From Actinoallomurus bryophytorum (GTDB lineage: Bacteria > Actinomycetota > Actinomycetes > Streptosporangiales > Streptosporangiaceae): DNA of 64,000 bases. The DNA lies in contig NZ_VFOZ01000001.1 of assembly GCF_006716425.1 (NCBI RefSeq), positions 1,240,001 through 1,304,000 of the forward strand. The letters run 5' to 3'. The notes beneath the pieces are model-generated. The model was given only the letters and a program-made list of their open reading frames with translations, was not told where the DNA came from and made no database searches. Each line of letters opens with the position of its first letter. Positions within the stretch are counted from its first letter, which is position 1. Shown in pieces: positions 17,157 through 27,073 of this stretch. A program made the translations under genes and the position numbers.

Positions 17157-18002
17157 ATGACGATGCAGACCCTTGCCCGCGACGGAGCGGGCATTGCGTC
17201 AGGCCGGCCGGCACGCACCTACCTGATGTGCCCGCCGACCTACTTCGACATCAAGTACACGATCAACGCGTGGATGGACCCGGCGGCGCCGGTCGACCGC
17301 GACCGCGCCATCGCCGAATGGGAACGGCTGCGCGCGACGTACGTCGGGCTCGGTCACACCGTCCACCTGCTCGACCCGATGGAGAACCTGCCCGACATGG
17401 TCTTCGCCGCCAACGGCGCGACCGTGGTGGGCGGGATGGTGATGGGCGCGCGGTTCCGGCACCCGGAACGCGGCGAAGAGGCCGGCGCCCACCAGGAGTG
17501 GTTCGCACGCCACGGCTACCGGCGCTTCCGGCGAGCGACGCATGTCAACGAGGGCGAGGGCGACTACGTCTTCGCCTACCGGGCGATGGTGGCCGGGCAC
17601 GGCTTCCGTACCGACCCGCGCGCGCACAACGAGCTGCACGACGCCTTCGGGCTGCCCGTGGTCAGCGTCGAGCTGGTCGATCCGCGCTTCTACCACCTCG
17701 ACACGGCCCTGTGCGTGATCGATCCGTTCACCGCCGCGTACTACCCGGGCGCGTTCGGCGAGGACGGGCTGCTCAAGATCAAGACGCTGTTCCCCGAGCT
17801 GATCGAGGCCACCGAGCGGGACGCGCTGGCCTTCGGCCTCAACGCGGTCAGCGACGGGCGCCACGTCGTGATCCCGCATGACGCCGTGGACCTCGAGAGG
17901 AAGCTCACGGAGCGTGGCTACGACGTCGTACCGGTCGAGATGACCGAGCTGCGCAAGGCCGGAGGCGGCCCCAAGTGCTGCACCCTTGAACTACGGCCCT
18001 GA
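17157..18002 (+). CDS. ddaH: Dimethylargininase / arginine deiminase-fold hydrolase (DdaH-like)
   Basis: The protein has 281 residues of the amidinotransferase/dimethylargininase fold. Seen are MCPPTYFDIKYTINAW, ENLPDMVFAANGATV, the histidine motif RFYHLDTALCVID and the catalytic cysteine segment GGGPKCCTLEL near the C-terminus. It would convert arginine-type substrates to citrulline or ornithine plus ammonia/amine. In Rv2323c-type loci it precedes ornithine aminotransferase, as here. The ATG at 17157 has AGGAG upstream; an earlier in-frame start at 17139 lacks one. Confidence 0.87.
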   Translation: MTMQTLARDGAGIASGRPARTYLMCPPTYFDIKYTINAWMDPAAPVDRDRAIAEWERLRATYVGLGHTVHLLDPMENLPDMVFAANGATVVGGMVMGARFRHPERGEEAGAHQEWFARHGYRRFRRATHVNEGEGDYVFAYRAMVAGHGFRTDPRAHNELHDAFGLPVVSVELVDPRFYHLDTALCVIDPFTAAYYPGAFGEDGLLKIKTLFPELIEATERDALAFGLNAVSDGRHVVIPHDAVDLERKLTERGYDVVPVEMTELRKAGGGPKCCTLELRP

Positions 18003-18067
18003 AATGCCTCTAACCTGGATAAACGGGATACTCGCGGAGGTCCCGCGAGACGACGAAGGAGCCGCCG

Positions 18068-19261
18068 TTGAACACGAATGATCTTCGCGAGTTGTCGGAG
18101 CTGCACAGCGCCCACAACTACCATCCGTTGCCGATCGTCATCGCCGAGGCCGAGGGCGCCTGGGTGATCGACGTGGAGGGCCGGCGGTACCTCGACATGC
18201 TCGCCGCGTACTCCGCGGTCAACTTCGGGCACCGCCATCCGCGCCTCGTCGAGGCGGCCAAGCGCCAGCTCGACCGGGTCACGCTGGTCAGCCGGGCGTT
18301 CGACCACGACCAGTTCGGGCTCTTCGTCACCGAGCTGGCCGAGCTGGCGGGCAAGGACATGGTGCTGCCCATGAACAGCGGTGCCGAGGCAGTCGAGACC
18401 GCGCTCAAGACCGCCCGCAAGTGGGGGTACGAGGTCAAGGGCGTACCGGCCGAGCAGGCGAACATCATCACGTTCGAGGGCAACTTCCACGGCCGGACGA
18501 CCACCATCGTCAGCTTCTCCACCGACCCGGACGCGCGTAACTCCTACGGGCCGTTCACCCCGGGCTTCCGCACCGTCCCGTACGGCGACGCCGAGGCGCT
18601 GCGCGCCGCGGTGGACGAGAACACCGTGGGCGTGCTGATCGAGCCGATCCAGGGTGAGGCGGGCGTCAACGTGCCGCCCAGCGGGTTCCTCACCGCAGTA
18701 CGCGAGATCTGCACCGAGGCCGGCGCGCTCATGCTCGCCGACGAGATCCAGTCGGGCCTGGGCCGTACCGGCACGACGTTCGCGGTCGAGCACGAGAACG
18801 TCGTGCCCGACGTCTACATCCTGGGCAAGGCGCTCGGCGGCGGCATCATGCCGATCTCGGCCGTCGTCGCGGACCAGGAGGTCCTCGGCGTCTTCAAGCC
18901 GGGCCAGCACGGCTCCACGTTCGGCGGCAACCCGCTCGCCTGCGCGATCGCGCGGGAGGTGATCGCGATCTTGAAGACCGGAGAGTTCCAGGAGCGGTCC
19001 CGTACGCTGGGCGCTCACCTGCACGAACGCCTCGGCGCACTGCCGGCCGAGCGGGTGCGTGAGGTACGCGGGCGTGGGCTGTGGGCCGGCGTCGAGCTCA
19101 ACGGCAAGGCACGGCCGGTCAGCGAACGGCTGATGGAACGCGGCGTGCTCGCCAAGGAGACCCACGAGACGACACTCCGGCTCGCCCCGCCGCTGATGAT
19201 CGACAAGTCCGACCTCGACTGGGCGCTCGATCACCTGGAGGCCGTCCTCGCCGAGCTCTGA
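18068..19261 (+). CDS. rocD: Ornithine aminotransferase
   Basis: The protein has 397 residues, class III PLP aminotransferase. It converts ornithine and 2-oxoglutarate to glutamate semialdehyde and glutamate. Seen are HNYHPLPIVI, MNSGAEAVETALK, EPIQGEAGV, the PLP aspartate in LMLADEIQSGLGRTG and the Schiff-base lysine in ILGKALGGGIMPISAV. The TTG at 18068 has AAGGAG six bases upstream. It follows ddaH by 65 bases and ends at a strong terminator. Confidence 0.93.
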   Translation: MNTNDLRELSELHSAHNYHPLPIVIAEAEGAWVIDVEGRRYLDMLAAYSAVNFGHRHPRLVEAAKRQLDRVTLVSRAFDHDQFGLFVTELAELAGKDMVLPMNSGAEAVETALKTARKWGYEVKGVPAEQANIITFEGNFHGRTTTIVSFSTDPDARNSYGPFTPGFRTVPYGDAEALRAAVDENTVGVLIEPIQGEAGVNVPPSGFLTAVREICTEAGALMLADEIQSGLGRTGTTFAVEHENVVPDVYILGKALGGGIMPISAVVADQEVLGVFKPGQHGSTFGGNPLACAIAREVIAILKTGEFQERSRTLGAHLHERLGALPAERVREVRGRGLWAGVELNGKARPVSERLMERGVLAKETHETTLRLAPPLMIDKSDLDWALDHLEAVLAEL

Positions 19262-19272
19262 GCATCCGGCCC

Positions 19273-19302
19273 GAAGGCCTGGGCCCACCGGCCCAGGCCT
19301 TC
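19273..19302 (+). terminator. Terminator of the ddaH-rocD operon
   Basis: A perfect 13-bp stem (gaaggcctgggcc and complement) with loop cacc lies 12 bases after the rocD stop. Confidence 0.85.
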
Positions 19303-19322
19303 ACCAGCTGCGAATATCTGAA

Positions 19323-19351
19323 TTGCCGGGGAATGACCGAGGGCCTATAGT
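19323..19351 (+). promoter_or_regulatory. Sigma-70-like promoter of the padR-MFS operon
   Basis: A -35 box ttgccg and a -10 box tatagt are separated by exactly 17 bases, ending 38 bases before the padR ATG. Confidence 0.6.
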
Positions 19352-19389
19352 CCACTTGGATTATTGAGCATCGACTAGAAGAACACCTC

Positions 19390-19977
19390 ATGTCACGACC
19401 CCTCACACCGCTGCAACTGGCGGTGCTGCGGCTGCTCGCCGACGAGCAGATGCATCCGTACGAGATGCAGCAGCGGATCCGTGAACGCGCCATCGACCAG
19501 GTCGTCAAGGTCGCGCACGGATCGCTCTACCATGCCGTCGCGCGGCTGGCCGAGCAGGGACTCATCGAGCCCGTGGAGACCAGCCGCGAGGGGCGCCGTC
19601 CGGAGCGTACGGTCTACGCGATCACCGAGGCGGGCCGGGACGAGGCGCGTTCGCGGCTGCGGGAGTTCATGATGCGCCCGATGCAGGAGTACCCCTGCTT
19701 CGGTATGGCGCTGGCGTTCGTCTCGATGCTGCCACCGGACGAGGCCACGTCGCTGCTCGACCGGCGCACGGTGGACCTGGAGGCCAAGCTGGCCGCCCAC
19801 GACACGGTCGTGGAGAGCCTGATCAAGCGGGGACACCCACGGATCCACGTCATCGAGGTGGAGTTCCTGAACTCCCGCCTGCGTTCCGAGCTGGACTTCG
19901 TGAGGGCGCTGGGTGAGGACATCAAGTCACGCCGGCTGGACTGGCGGCCGCCGAACGGCGGAGACGGGGAGAAGTAA
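19390..19977 (+). CDS. PadR-family transcriptional regulator
   Basis: The protein has 195 residues. The winged helix (LTPLQLAVLRLLADEQMHPYEM, HGSLYHAVARLAEQGLIEP, RTVYAITEAG) is typical of PadR, followed by a PadR C-terminal helical dimer region. It is a ligand-released repressor. The gene overlaps the exporter start (TAATGA), the usual arrangement in which the regulator controls its drug exporter. Confidence 0.92.
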   Translation: MSRPLTPLQLAVLRLLADEQMHPYEMQQRIRERAIDQVVKVAHGSLYHAVARLAEQGLIEPVETSREGRRPERTVYAITEAGRDEARSRLREFMMRPMQEYPCFGMALAFVSMLPPDEATSLLDRRTVDLEAKLAAHDTVVESLIKRGHPRIHVIEVEFLNSRLRSELDFVRALGEDIKSRRLDWRPPNGGDGEK

Positions 19978-21587
19978 TGAGAAAGTGGCATGGCAATCCG
20001 TGGGCGATTCTGATCACGCTCAGTCTCGGGTTCTTCATGACCCTGCTGGACCTGACCATCGTCAACATCGCGATGCCCAGCATGATCGAACAACTGCACG
20101 CCTCGCTGGACGAGATCCTCTGGGTGATCAACGCCTACGTGCTCATCCTCGCCGTGCTCCTCATCACCGCAGGCCGCCTGGGTGACGTACGCGGTCAGCG
20201 CACGATCTTCATCTTCGGTGTGGCGACCTTCACCGTCGCGAGCCTGCTGTGCGGGATCTCCCAGAACCCCACCGAGCTGATCGCCGCACGGTGCCTGCAG
20301 GGCCTGGGCGCGGCCATGCTGCTACCGCAGACCATGGCCATCATCGTCGCGACCTTCCCCCCGCAGCGGCGCGGCGCCGCGCTCGGCGTCTGGGGAGCGG
20401 TCGCGGGCGTGGCCGCGATCGCCGGGCCGACGCTCGGCGGCTTCCTGGTCAGCGCGTTCGACTGGCGATGGATCTTCTTCGTCAACCTTCCGGTCGGCGT
20501 GGTCGTTCTCATCGCCGCGTTCACGATCATCCCCTCCGTGAAGCAGGAACGCTCGCACCGCCTGGACCTCGGCGGGGTGCTCATCGCCACGGCCGCGCTG
20601 TTCTGCCTCAGCTTCGCCCTGACCGAGGGCCAGCGGTACGACTGGAACATCTGGATCTGGCTGCTGGGCGCGGCGTCGATCCTGCTCCTGGTGGTCTTCC
20701 TCCTCCAGCAGCGGACCCAGCAGGAGAACGAGCCGCTCGTGCCCTTCTCCCTGTTCCGCGACCGCAACTACACGATCCTCAACTTCATCGCCGCCGCCGT
20801 GTCCGTCGGCATGATCGGCATGTTCCTGCCGCTGACGATCTACCTGCAGTCGGTGCTCGGCTACAGCGCTCTGAAGTCCGGCCTGGTCATGGCGCCGATG
20901 TCGGTGATCTCGATGTTCGTCGCCCCGTTCGCCGGGCGGCTCTCCGACCGGATCGGCGGCAAGTTCATCCTCATGGGCGGGCTGACGCTGTACGGCATCG
21001 GCATGGCCTGGATCGTGCTGATCGCCGAGCCGACGACGAACTGGCCCGCCTTCTGGCCCGCACTGATCATTTCCGGCCTCGGCGTCGGCTGCGTGTTCGC
21101 GCCGATGGCCACCGAGGCGATGCGCGGCATCGAGCCGCGGATGGCCGGGGCCGCCTCCGGCGTCTACAACACGATCCGCCAGATCGGTTCGGTGGTCGGC
21201 AGCGCCGCGATGGGCGCCATCCTGCAGAACCAGCTGGCGAGCTCGCTCCAGCACGAGGCGAACGTACGGGCCGGGCAGCTTCCGGCGCAGGCGCGCGGGC
21301 CGTTCCTGGCGGGTGTCAAGAACGCCGCCAAGGGCGGCATCGAGGTCGGGGCCGGGCAGAGCGGCGCGGACAAGAGCGTGCCCAAGAACCTGCCGCAGGA
21401 GGTCGCCGGCCAGATCGCCCGCGCGTCCAAGGCGGTGTTCGACCATGGCTTCGTCACGGCGATGAAGCCCACCATGGCCCTGCCGATCGTGGTCGTCCTG
21501 GTCGCCGCACTGTCGTGCCTCGTCATGAAGCGGTACGTGAGGCAGCCCGAGGCGCAGCCCACCGAGACCGTGGAGGCCGGCGCCTGA
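19977..21587 (+). CDS. MFS multidrug exporter, DHA2 (14-helix) family
   Basis: The protein has 536 residues with about 14 hydrophobic segments. Motif C-like and DHA2 hallmarks are visible: LGFFMTLLDLTIVNIAMPSM in helix 1, GRLGDVRGQR in the first loop, and RCLQGLGAAMLLPQTMAII. It exports drugs or dyes using the proton gradient. An elongated loop before the last helix (about residues 420-490) is typical of QacA/EmrB-like proteins. Co-transcribed with padR. Confidence 0.92.
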   Translation: MRKWHGNPWAILITLSLGFFMTLLDLTIVNIAMPSMIEQLHASLDEILWVINAYVLILAVLLITAGRLGDVRGQRTIFIFGVATFTVASLLCGISQNPTELIAARCLQGLGAAMLLPQTMAIIVATFPPQRRGAALGVWGAVAGVAAIAGPTLGGFLVSAFDWRWIFFVNLPVGVVVLIAAFTIIPSVKQERSHRLDLGGVLIATAALFCLSFALTEGQRYDWNIWIWLLGAASILLLVVFLLQQRTQQENEPLVPFSLFRDRNYTILNFIAAAVSVGMIGMFLPLTIYLQSVLGYSALKSGLVMAPMSVISMFVAPFAGRLSDRIGGKFILMGGLTLYGIGMAWIVLIAEPTTNWPAFWPALIISGLGVGCVFAPMATEAMRGIEPRMAGAASGVYNTIRQIGSVVGSAAMGAILQNQLASSLQHEANVRAGQLPAQARGPFLAGVKNAAKGGIEVGAGQSGADKSVPKNLPQEVAGQIARASKAVFDHGFVTAMKPTMALPIVVVLVAALSCLVMKRYVRQPEAQPTETVEAGA

Positions 21588-21590
21588 GGC

Positions 21591-22097
21591 TCAGCGCGGA
21601 TGGACCCGGTGGTAGCTCCCGTCGTAGTACAGCAGGGGGCTGCCATCGGGGTTCGGCAGGCTGACACCGAGCACCTCGCCGACGACGATGCTGTGGTCCC
21701 CGCCGTCGTGGACGCCATGCGTACGGCACTCGAGCGCGGCGATGGCGCCCTCGAAGATGGGGGCGCCGGTGTGCGGGCCGGGATGGGACGCCCAGCCGTT
21801 CAGCTGCCCCTCGATCTCCCGCCCCCGCGTCGCGAACCAGCGCGACGCCTCCTCCGCGTCCTCGCCCAGCACCGAGACGGCCCAGGTGTCCGCGCCGGAG
21901 ACGAGGTCGTGAAAGCGCGCGATCTTCTCGGCGCAGAAGAGCACGAGGGTCGGTTCGAGCGAGACGGACGTGAAGGCGTTCACGGTCATCGCGTGGGCCG
22001 CCCCGTCCAGGACCGTCGTCACGACCGTGATGCCGGTGGCGAAACGGCCGACCACGCGGCGATACTCCTCGGGATCGACTCCCGCGGACATCGGCAT
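21591..22097 (-). CDS. Flavin reductase family protein (HpaC-like)
   Basis: The protein has 168 residues. It shows YRRVVGRFATGITVVTT, the FMN-binding AMTVNAFTSVSLEPTLV and HSIVVGEV of NAD(P)H:flavin reductases that feed reduced flavin to two-component monooxygenases. No partner oxygenase is nearby. The ATG at 22097 has GAGGAG nine bases upstream. It converges with the MFS gene. Confidence 0.88.
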   Translation of the reverse strand: MPMSAGVDPEEYRRVVGRFATGITVVTTVLDGAAHAMTVNAFTSVSLEPTLVLFCAEKIARFHDLVSGADTWAVSVLGEDAEEASRWFATRGREIEGQLNGWASHPGPHTGAPIFEGAIAALECRTHGVHDGGDHSIVVGEVLGVSLPNPDGSPLLYYDGSYHRVHPR

Positions 22098-22159
22098 GGT
22101 GGCGTACTCCTCAAGCGGCTCCGGGCAACGGCCCTCATGGGATGTTACCGGCCAGTCGG

Positions 22160-22597
22160 CTATCGGATCCCCGGGGGTTGCGGCGCACCGTTGAGCAACC
22201 ACGACCGCGACGAGCGGGTCCAGACGATGGCGACCAGAGCCGCGGCCGCGCCGCCGAACATGTAGACATAGCCCGGAGCCGTGCCGGTCACGACGAGGTC
22301 GCCCTCGGGCCGGCGGCTCGACAGCACGACCAGGATGATCATCCAGGGAGCGGCCGGGACGACGGCGCCGAGCCTGCTCTCCATCGCCCAGCCCGCCGCG
22401 CGGAAGACCGCGAGGTTCAGCACGGACAGCGCGATCGCCGCGACGGGGACGCTCCCGGCCTGCCAGGAGAACTCGAACGAGCCGATCACCCCCAGCAGGA
22501 CCCCGAGCACGGCGAGCACCCCGTAGGCGATCCCGACCAGGAACGCCGACTCCGGGGTGGGCACGGGCGGAGGGTAGGGACCCATCGTCTGTTCCAC
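22160..22597 (-). CDS. DUF6113 membrane protein
   Basis: The protein has 145 residues with about four membrane segments (for example FLVGIAYGVLAVLGVLLGVI and PWMIILVVLS). In actinobacteria such a protein commonly follows mshB. It starts with GTG six bases after the mshB stop, so it is probably translationally coupled. Function unknown. Confidence 0.75.
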   Translation of the reverse strand: MEQTMGPYPPPVPTPESAFLVGIAYGVLAVLGVLLGVIGSFEFSWQAGSVPVAAIALSVLNLAVFRAAGWAMESRLGAVVPAAPWMIILVVLSSRRPEGDLVVTGTAPGYVYMFGGAAAALVAIVWTRSSRSWLLNGAPQPPGIR

Positions 22598-22603
22598 AGC
22601 GCG

Positions 22604-23455
22604 TCAGGTTACCGGGTGGAAGAGACCGGTTTCGCGCCCGTCCTCTCCCGGTATGCCGGACTCCCCGGCCAGGAGGGTGTAGTACTCCGCGTCGAGGATG
22701 GGCACTCCCACGTCGTTGGACAGCGCGTAGTACGGCGGCGCCATCGTGATCTGGGTGGCGTGCGAGCGCATCGCCTCCACCTTGGCGGGCAGTGAGGCGC
22801 CGGCCTCGATCCGCGTCGTCACCTGAGCATCGGGCACCCCGAAACCGAACTCCCGCACCGAACCGACCCGTTTGAACGGGCCACGGCCCACCCCCGCCTC
22901 CAGCGAGGTGATCGGAATCGCGGTGGCGTAGAAACGGGAAGGCGCCCACGGCTCCCCCTCGCCGTAGGACGCGTCCGCCGCCCGCTCGAAGGCGCGCCAG
23001 GCCACGCGATAGGCCTGGATGTGGTCGGGATGGCCGTAGAACCCGTTGTCGTCGTAGGTCACGATGACCTGCGGGCGCACCTCGCGTACGACCCGGACCA
23101 GCTCGGCGGTGACCTCCTCGACGTTGGCACGCCAGAAGCACCGGGGGTCGTTGTTGGACGGGGTGCCCATCATCCCGGAGTCGCGCCAGCGCCCCTCGCC
23201 GCCGAGGTAGCGGTGGTCCTCGACGCCGAGGGCGGCGCAGGCCCGCGCCAGCTCACCGGTGCGGTATTCGCCGAGCGCGTCCCCGGACAGATGGCGCAGA
23301 TCCTCGGGGATCACCTCGCCCTCCTCGCCGCGGGTGCACGTCACCAGGCAGACGTGGGCGCCCTCGGCGGCGTACTTGGCCATCGTCGCGCCGGTCTCGA
23401 TCGACTCGTCGTCCGGATGCGCGTGCACGAACAGGATCCGCCGGTCGGCGCTCAT
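22604..23455 (-). CDS. mshB: Mycothiol biosynthesis deacetylase MshB
   Basis: The protein has 283 residues. It is a zinc enzyme that deacetylates GlcNAc-inositol, the second committed step to mycothiol. The zinc and catalytic motif AHPDDE lies at residues 12-17, with the second motif HPDH near residue 146. The ATG overlaps the stop of the upstream kinase (ATGA), and DUF6113 follows closely, so all three form one operon. Confidence 0.93.
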   Translation of the reverse strand: MSADRRILFVHAHPDDESIETGATMAKYAAEGAHVCLVTCTRGEEGEVIPEDLRHLSGDALGEYRTGELARACAALGVEDHRYLGGEGRWRDSGMMGTPSNNDPRCFWRANVEEVTAELVRVVREVRPQVIVTYDDNGFYGHPDHIQAYRVAWRAFERAADASYGEGEPWAPSRFYATAIPITSLEAGVGRGPFKRVGSVREFGFGVPDAQVTTRIEAGASLPAKVEAMRSHATQITMAPPYYALSNDVGVPILDAEYYTLLAGESGIPGEDGRETGLFHPVT

Positions 23456-24846
23456 CGGGTGGCCTCCACCGCGGGCTGGGTCGCCTTGCCGCCACCGCCG
23501 GCGCCGCCACCTCCACCACCACCGCCGCCGCCGTCACCGGGGTCCTCGCTCCCGCCGCCGTCACCCGGACCCGTCGTGTCGCCATCGCCCGGCTCGGAGC
23601 TGGTGCCGCCACCGGGCCGGGTGCTGCCACCGCCGGGACGCGTCTTCGACGGCGACGACGAGGGCTCGGGCTCACCGCTGTCCGTGGGGGGCAGGCTGGA
23701 GTGTTGCCGTGGCGTCGGCAGGATCGGCTGCTCGGGCTTGGCGGACGACGCCGGCGCGCTCGACGGGCCCGGCGTCTGCCCCCCGCCGCCCGACGGGTGG
23801 TCGCCACCGCGTGAGGCGGCCCAGACCACGGCGACCACGACCACGGCGAGCAGCAGGCCGGCGAGCGCCGCCATGGCCGCGCGCGTGGAGGGCGTGCGTG
23901 CGGCGCCGGCGATCTTGGTCGGACCGGTCGGCGCCGGCGGGAGCATGCCCGCCCGGGGCATCGTGCCGGCGAAGGCCGCGCCCTGACCCATGATCGCGGT
24001 CTCCGGGTCGGCGGCCACGGGTACGGCGGGTGTGACGCCCTCCTCGCCGAGCAGCCGCATCAGCAGCGTCTGGGTCGGCGGGCGCTCCGCGGGATCCTTG
24101 GCGAGGCAGTCGGCGACGATGCCGCGCAGGGGCTCCTCCATCGTGCCGAGGTCGGGCGGCTCGTTGACGATCCTGTGGATCACCGCCATGACCGTGTCCT
24201 GCCCGAACGGCGACTGGCCGGTGGCGGCGTACACCATTGTCGAGGCCCAGGAGAACAGGTCGGCCGCGGGCGTGATCTCCTGCGCCAGCAGCTGCTCGGG
24301 CGCCATGTACGCCGGCGTCCCGATGGCCGAGTTGGTCATCGTGGCGGCGGCGTCCAGCGCCCGCGCGATGCCGAAGTCGATCACGCGCGGGCCGTCGGCC
24401 CCGATGAGGACGTTCTGCGGCTTGAAGTCGCGGTGCACGATGCCCGCCTGGTGGATGGCGACCAGTGCGGTGACGGTCCCGATGGCCAGGCGTTCGAGGT
24501 CGGCGCCGGAGCGCGGCGAGTCGGACGAGACGAGCTGGGCCAGTGACGGGCCCGGGACGTACTCACTGACGATGTAGGGCCGGTCGCCCTCGACGTCGGC
24601 GTCCAGGACCTGCGCCGTGCAGAACCGCGCGACCCGTTTGACGGCCTCGAGTTCGCGCAGGAAGCGGGTGCGCGCGGTGTCGTCGTCGGCGAGGTCCGCG
24701 CGGAGCAGCTTGACGGCCACCTGATCGCCCGATTCGGACTCTCCGAGGTAGACGACTCCTTGGCCGCCCTCCCCCAGACGCGCGGTCAGAGTGTAGGAAC
24801 CCAGCCGCGCCGGGTCGCCCGGCTTGAGTGGACGGCCCTCCGGCAT
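23452..24846 (-). CDS. Membrane Ser/Thr protein kinase (PknB-like, Pro/Gly-rich exterior)
   Basis: The protein has 464 residues. The kinase domain spans about 17-265 (GEGGQGVVY, Lys46, HRDFKPQN with Asp140, DFG 157-159, APEQL), one membrane helix about 325-344, then a Pro/Ser/Gly-rich external tail with a run of about eleven glycines and no folded sensor. The ATG at 24846 has AGGAG upstream; longer readings through the opposite-strand peptidase gene are artefacts. It overlaps mshB by four bases, which suggests co-expression with mycothiol synthesis. Confidence 0.9.
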   Translation of the reverse strand: MPEGRPLKPGDPARLGSYTLTARLGEGGQGVVYLGESESGDQVAVKLLRADLADDDTARTRFLRELEAVKRVARFCTAQVLDADVEGDRPYIVSEYVPGPSLAQLVSSDSPRSGADLERLAIGTVTALVAIHQAGIVHRDFKPQNVLIGADGPRVIDFGIARALDAAATMTNSAIGTPAYMAPEQLLAQEITPAADLFSWASTMVYAATGQSPFGQDTVMAVIHRIVNEPPDLGTMEEPLRGIVADCLAKDPAERPPTQTLLMRLLGEEGVTPAVPVAADPETAIMGQGAAFAGTMPRAGMLPPAPTGPTKIAGAARTPSTRAAMAALAGLLLAVVVVAVVWAASRGGDHPSGGGGQTPGPSSAPASSAKPEQPILPTPRQHSSLPPTDSGEPEPSSSPSKTRPGGGSTRPGGGTSSEPGDGDTTGPGDGGGSEDPGDGGGGGGGGGGAGGGGKATQPAVEATR

Positions 24847-24951
24847 CAAAGCTCCTGTATTGGAAGTCGGCGGTTCACTGTCACCGTAGCCGTTCGTGCG
24901 GAGTGAAGGCCCGCTACGCGACACCGGCGTGCGGCTGGCAGGATCGGAGGC

Positions 24952-27036
24952 ATGACGATCAGCTTCCCACGGCAGAGCGCTCGAACCAGGCGATTCACTC
25001 TCGGCGCTCCGCGCGGCTTCCTCGTGTCGTCCGACGGCTCGCGCGTCGTCTTTCTGCGGTCTCGGCATGGTACCGATCCCGTCACATGCCTGTGGACGGT
25101 CGAGGTCGGCGACGAGGGCATCGGCGAGGAGCGTCTCGTCGTCGACCCCCGCGCGCTCGACCTGCCCGGCGAGGAGGACCTGCCGGACGAGGAACGCGCC
25201 CGGCGCGAACGCGCCCGCGAGCAGGCGGGCGGTGTCACCGCGTTCGCCACCGACGCGGCGCCGACGATGGCCGCCTTCGCGCTGTCCGGGCGGCTGTTCG
25301 TCACCGACCTGGACAAGGACGTGCGCGCGCTCGACGCCGCCACGCCCGTCTTCGGCCCACGTCCCGACCCCACCGGCCGCCGCGTCGCGTACGTCTCCGG
25401 TCGCGCGCTGCGGGTGATCGAGGTGGCGTCCGGCGCGGACCGTGCGCTGGCCGAGCCCGAGGACGAGCAGATCTCCTACGGCCTGGCGGAGTTCGTCGCC
25501 GCCGAGGAGATGCAGCGCATGCGGGGCTTTTGGTGGGCGCCGGACGGCGAGGCCGTGCTCGCGGCCCGCGTCGACGAGTCCCCCGTACAGCGCTGGCACA
25601 TCGCCGACCCGGCCAACCCCGGCCGCACGCCGGTGGAGGTCGCCTACCCGGCCGCCGGCACGCCCAACGCCGACGTCTCCCTGGTGGTACTGCGCCTCGA
25701 CGGCGGCCGGCAGCCGGTCGAGTGGGACCGTGAGGCCTACCCCTACCTCGTCGACGCGAGCTGGGACGGCACAGGCGTGCTTCTCGTCGTGCAGACCCGC
25801 GACCAGAAGGTGATGCGGATCCTGTCCGCGGACCCCGCGACCGGGCGGACGACGCTCGTACGCGAGGACACCGACCCGGTCTGGCTGGACATCGTGCCCG
25901 GCGTGCCGGCACGCACCGCGAGCGGCGGCCTCGTGTGGGTCTCCGAGGACGACACCGCCCGCCGGCTGCTCGTCGACGGCGAGCCCGTGACGCCCGGTGG
26001 CCTGCAGGTGCGTTCCGTGCTCGGCGTGGACGGCGACACGGTGCTGTTCACCGCCTCCGACGAACCCACCGAGATCCACGTATGGGCCTACGACGGGAGC
26101 GGGCTCACCCGGCTGAGCGCCGGCAGCGGCATTTTCGGCGGCCGCCGCAAGGGCGGCACGACCGTGATCACCGGCGGCCTGCTCGACCGGTTCGGCGTCC
26201 AGACGACGGTCATGCGCGCCGGGCGGTCCCTCGGTGAGATCGCCTCTCATGCCGAGACGCCCGGCATCGAGGTGAACGTCAACCTGATCCGCGCGGGCGA
26301 GCGGGAGATCCGCACCGCGGTGCTGCTGCCGTCGGGCTACACCGGTGACGAGCCGCTGCCGGTGCTCATGGACCCGTACGGCGGGCCGCACGCCCAGCGT
26401 GTGCTCGCGACGCGGCGCGCCTTCGCCGAGTCGCAGTGGCTCGCCGACCAGGGGTTCGCCGTGGTCGTCGCCGACGGGCGCGGCACACCGGCTCGCGGGC
26501 CGGCGTGGGAGCGCGCGATCCACCGCGACGTGGTCGGACCGGTGCTGGAGGACCAGGTGGCGGCCCTGCACGCGGCCGCCGAGCACTTCCCGCTGGACCT
26601 GTCGCGGGTGGCGATCCGCGGCTGGTCGTTCGGCGGCTACCTCGCCGCCCTGGCGGTGCTGCACCGTCCCGACGTGTTCCACGCCGCGGTGGCGGGCGCC
26701 CCGGTCACGGACTGGACGCTGTACGACACCCACTACACCGAGCGCTACCTCGGCAACCCGGCCGAGGACCCGGAGCCGTACGACCGGGCGAGCCTGATCC
26801 GCGCCGTGACCGACAGCGAGGGCGTACGGACCATGCGCCCGCTGCTGGTGATCCATGGGCTGGCCGACGACAACGTCGTCGTCGCCCACACGCTGAGGTT
26901 CTCCTCGGCGCTGCTCGCCGCCGGCCTGCCGCACAGCGTGCTGCCGCTGTCCGGTGTCACGCACATGACCCCGCAGGAGGTCGTCGCGGAGAACCTCATG
27001 CTCCTGCAGGTCGACTTCCTGAAGAACGCCCTGTAA
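24952..27036 (+). CDS. S9 family peptidase (dipeptidyl-peptidase IV-like)
   Basis: The protein has 694 residues: an N-terminal beta-propeller-like region (about 1-440) and a C-terminal alpha/beta-hydrolase domain. The nucleophile is Ser559 in GWSFGGYLAAL, the acid lies in HGLADDNVV and the histidine in GVTHMTP. EFVAAEEMQRMRGFWW resembles the substrate N-terminus-binding glutamate motif of DPP-IV, so it probably cuts dipeptides from N-termini. No signal peptide, so cytoplasmic. ATG at 24952 with CGGAGG upstream. Confidence 0.9.
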   Translation: MTISFPRQSARTRRFTLGAPRGFLVSSDGSRVVFLRSRHGTDPVTCLWTVEVGDEGIGEERLVVDPRALDLPGEEDLPDEERARRERAREQAGGVTAFATDAAPTMAAFALSGRLFVTDLDKDVRALDAATPVFGPRPDPTGRRVAYVSGRALRVIEVASGADRALAEPEDEQISYGLAEFVAAEEMQRMRGFWWAPDGEAVLAARVDESPVQRWHIADPANPGRTPVEVAYPAAGTPNADVSLVVLRLDGGRQPVEWDREAYPYLVDASWDGTGVLLVVQTRDQKVMRILSADPATGRTTLVREDTDPVWLDIVPGVPARTASGGLVWVSEDDTARRLLVDGEPVTPGGLQVRSVLGVDGDTVLFTASDEPTEIHVWAYDGSGLTRLSAGSGIFGGRRKGGTTVITGGLLDRFGVQTTVMRAGRSLGEIASHAETPGIEVNVNLIRAGEREIRTAVLLPSGYTGDEPLPVLMDPYGGPHAQRVLATRRAFAESQWLADQGFAVVVADGRGTPARGPAWERAIHRDVVGPVLEDQVAALHAAAEHFPLDLSRVAIRGWSFGGYLAALAVLHRPDVFHAAVAGAPVTDWTLYDTHYTERYLGNPAEDPEPYDRASLIRAVTDSEGVRTMRPLLVIHGLADDNVVVAHTLRFSSALLAAGLPHSVLPLSGVTHMTPQEVVAENLMLLQVDFLKNAL

Positions 27037-27073
27037 AGCGCCCCATGCCCGGTGTCCACCTAGGATGCCGGGC

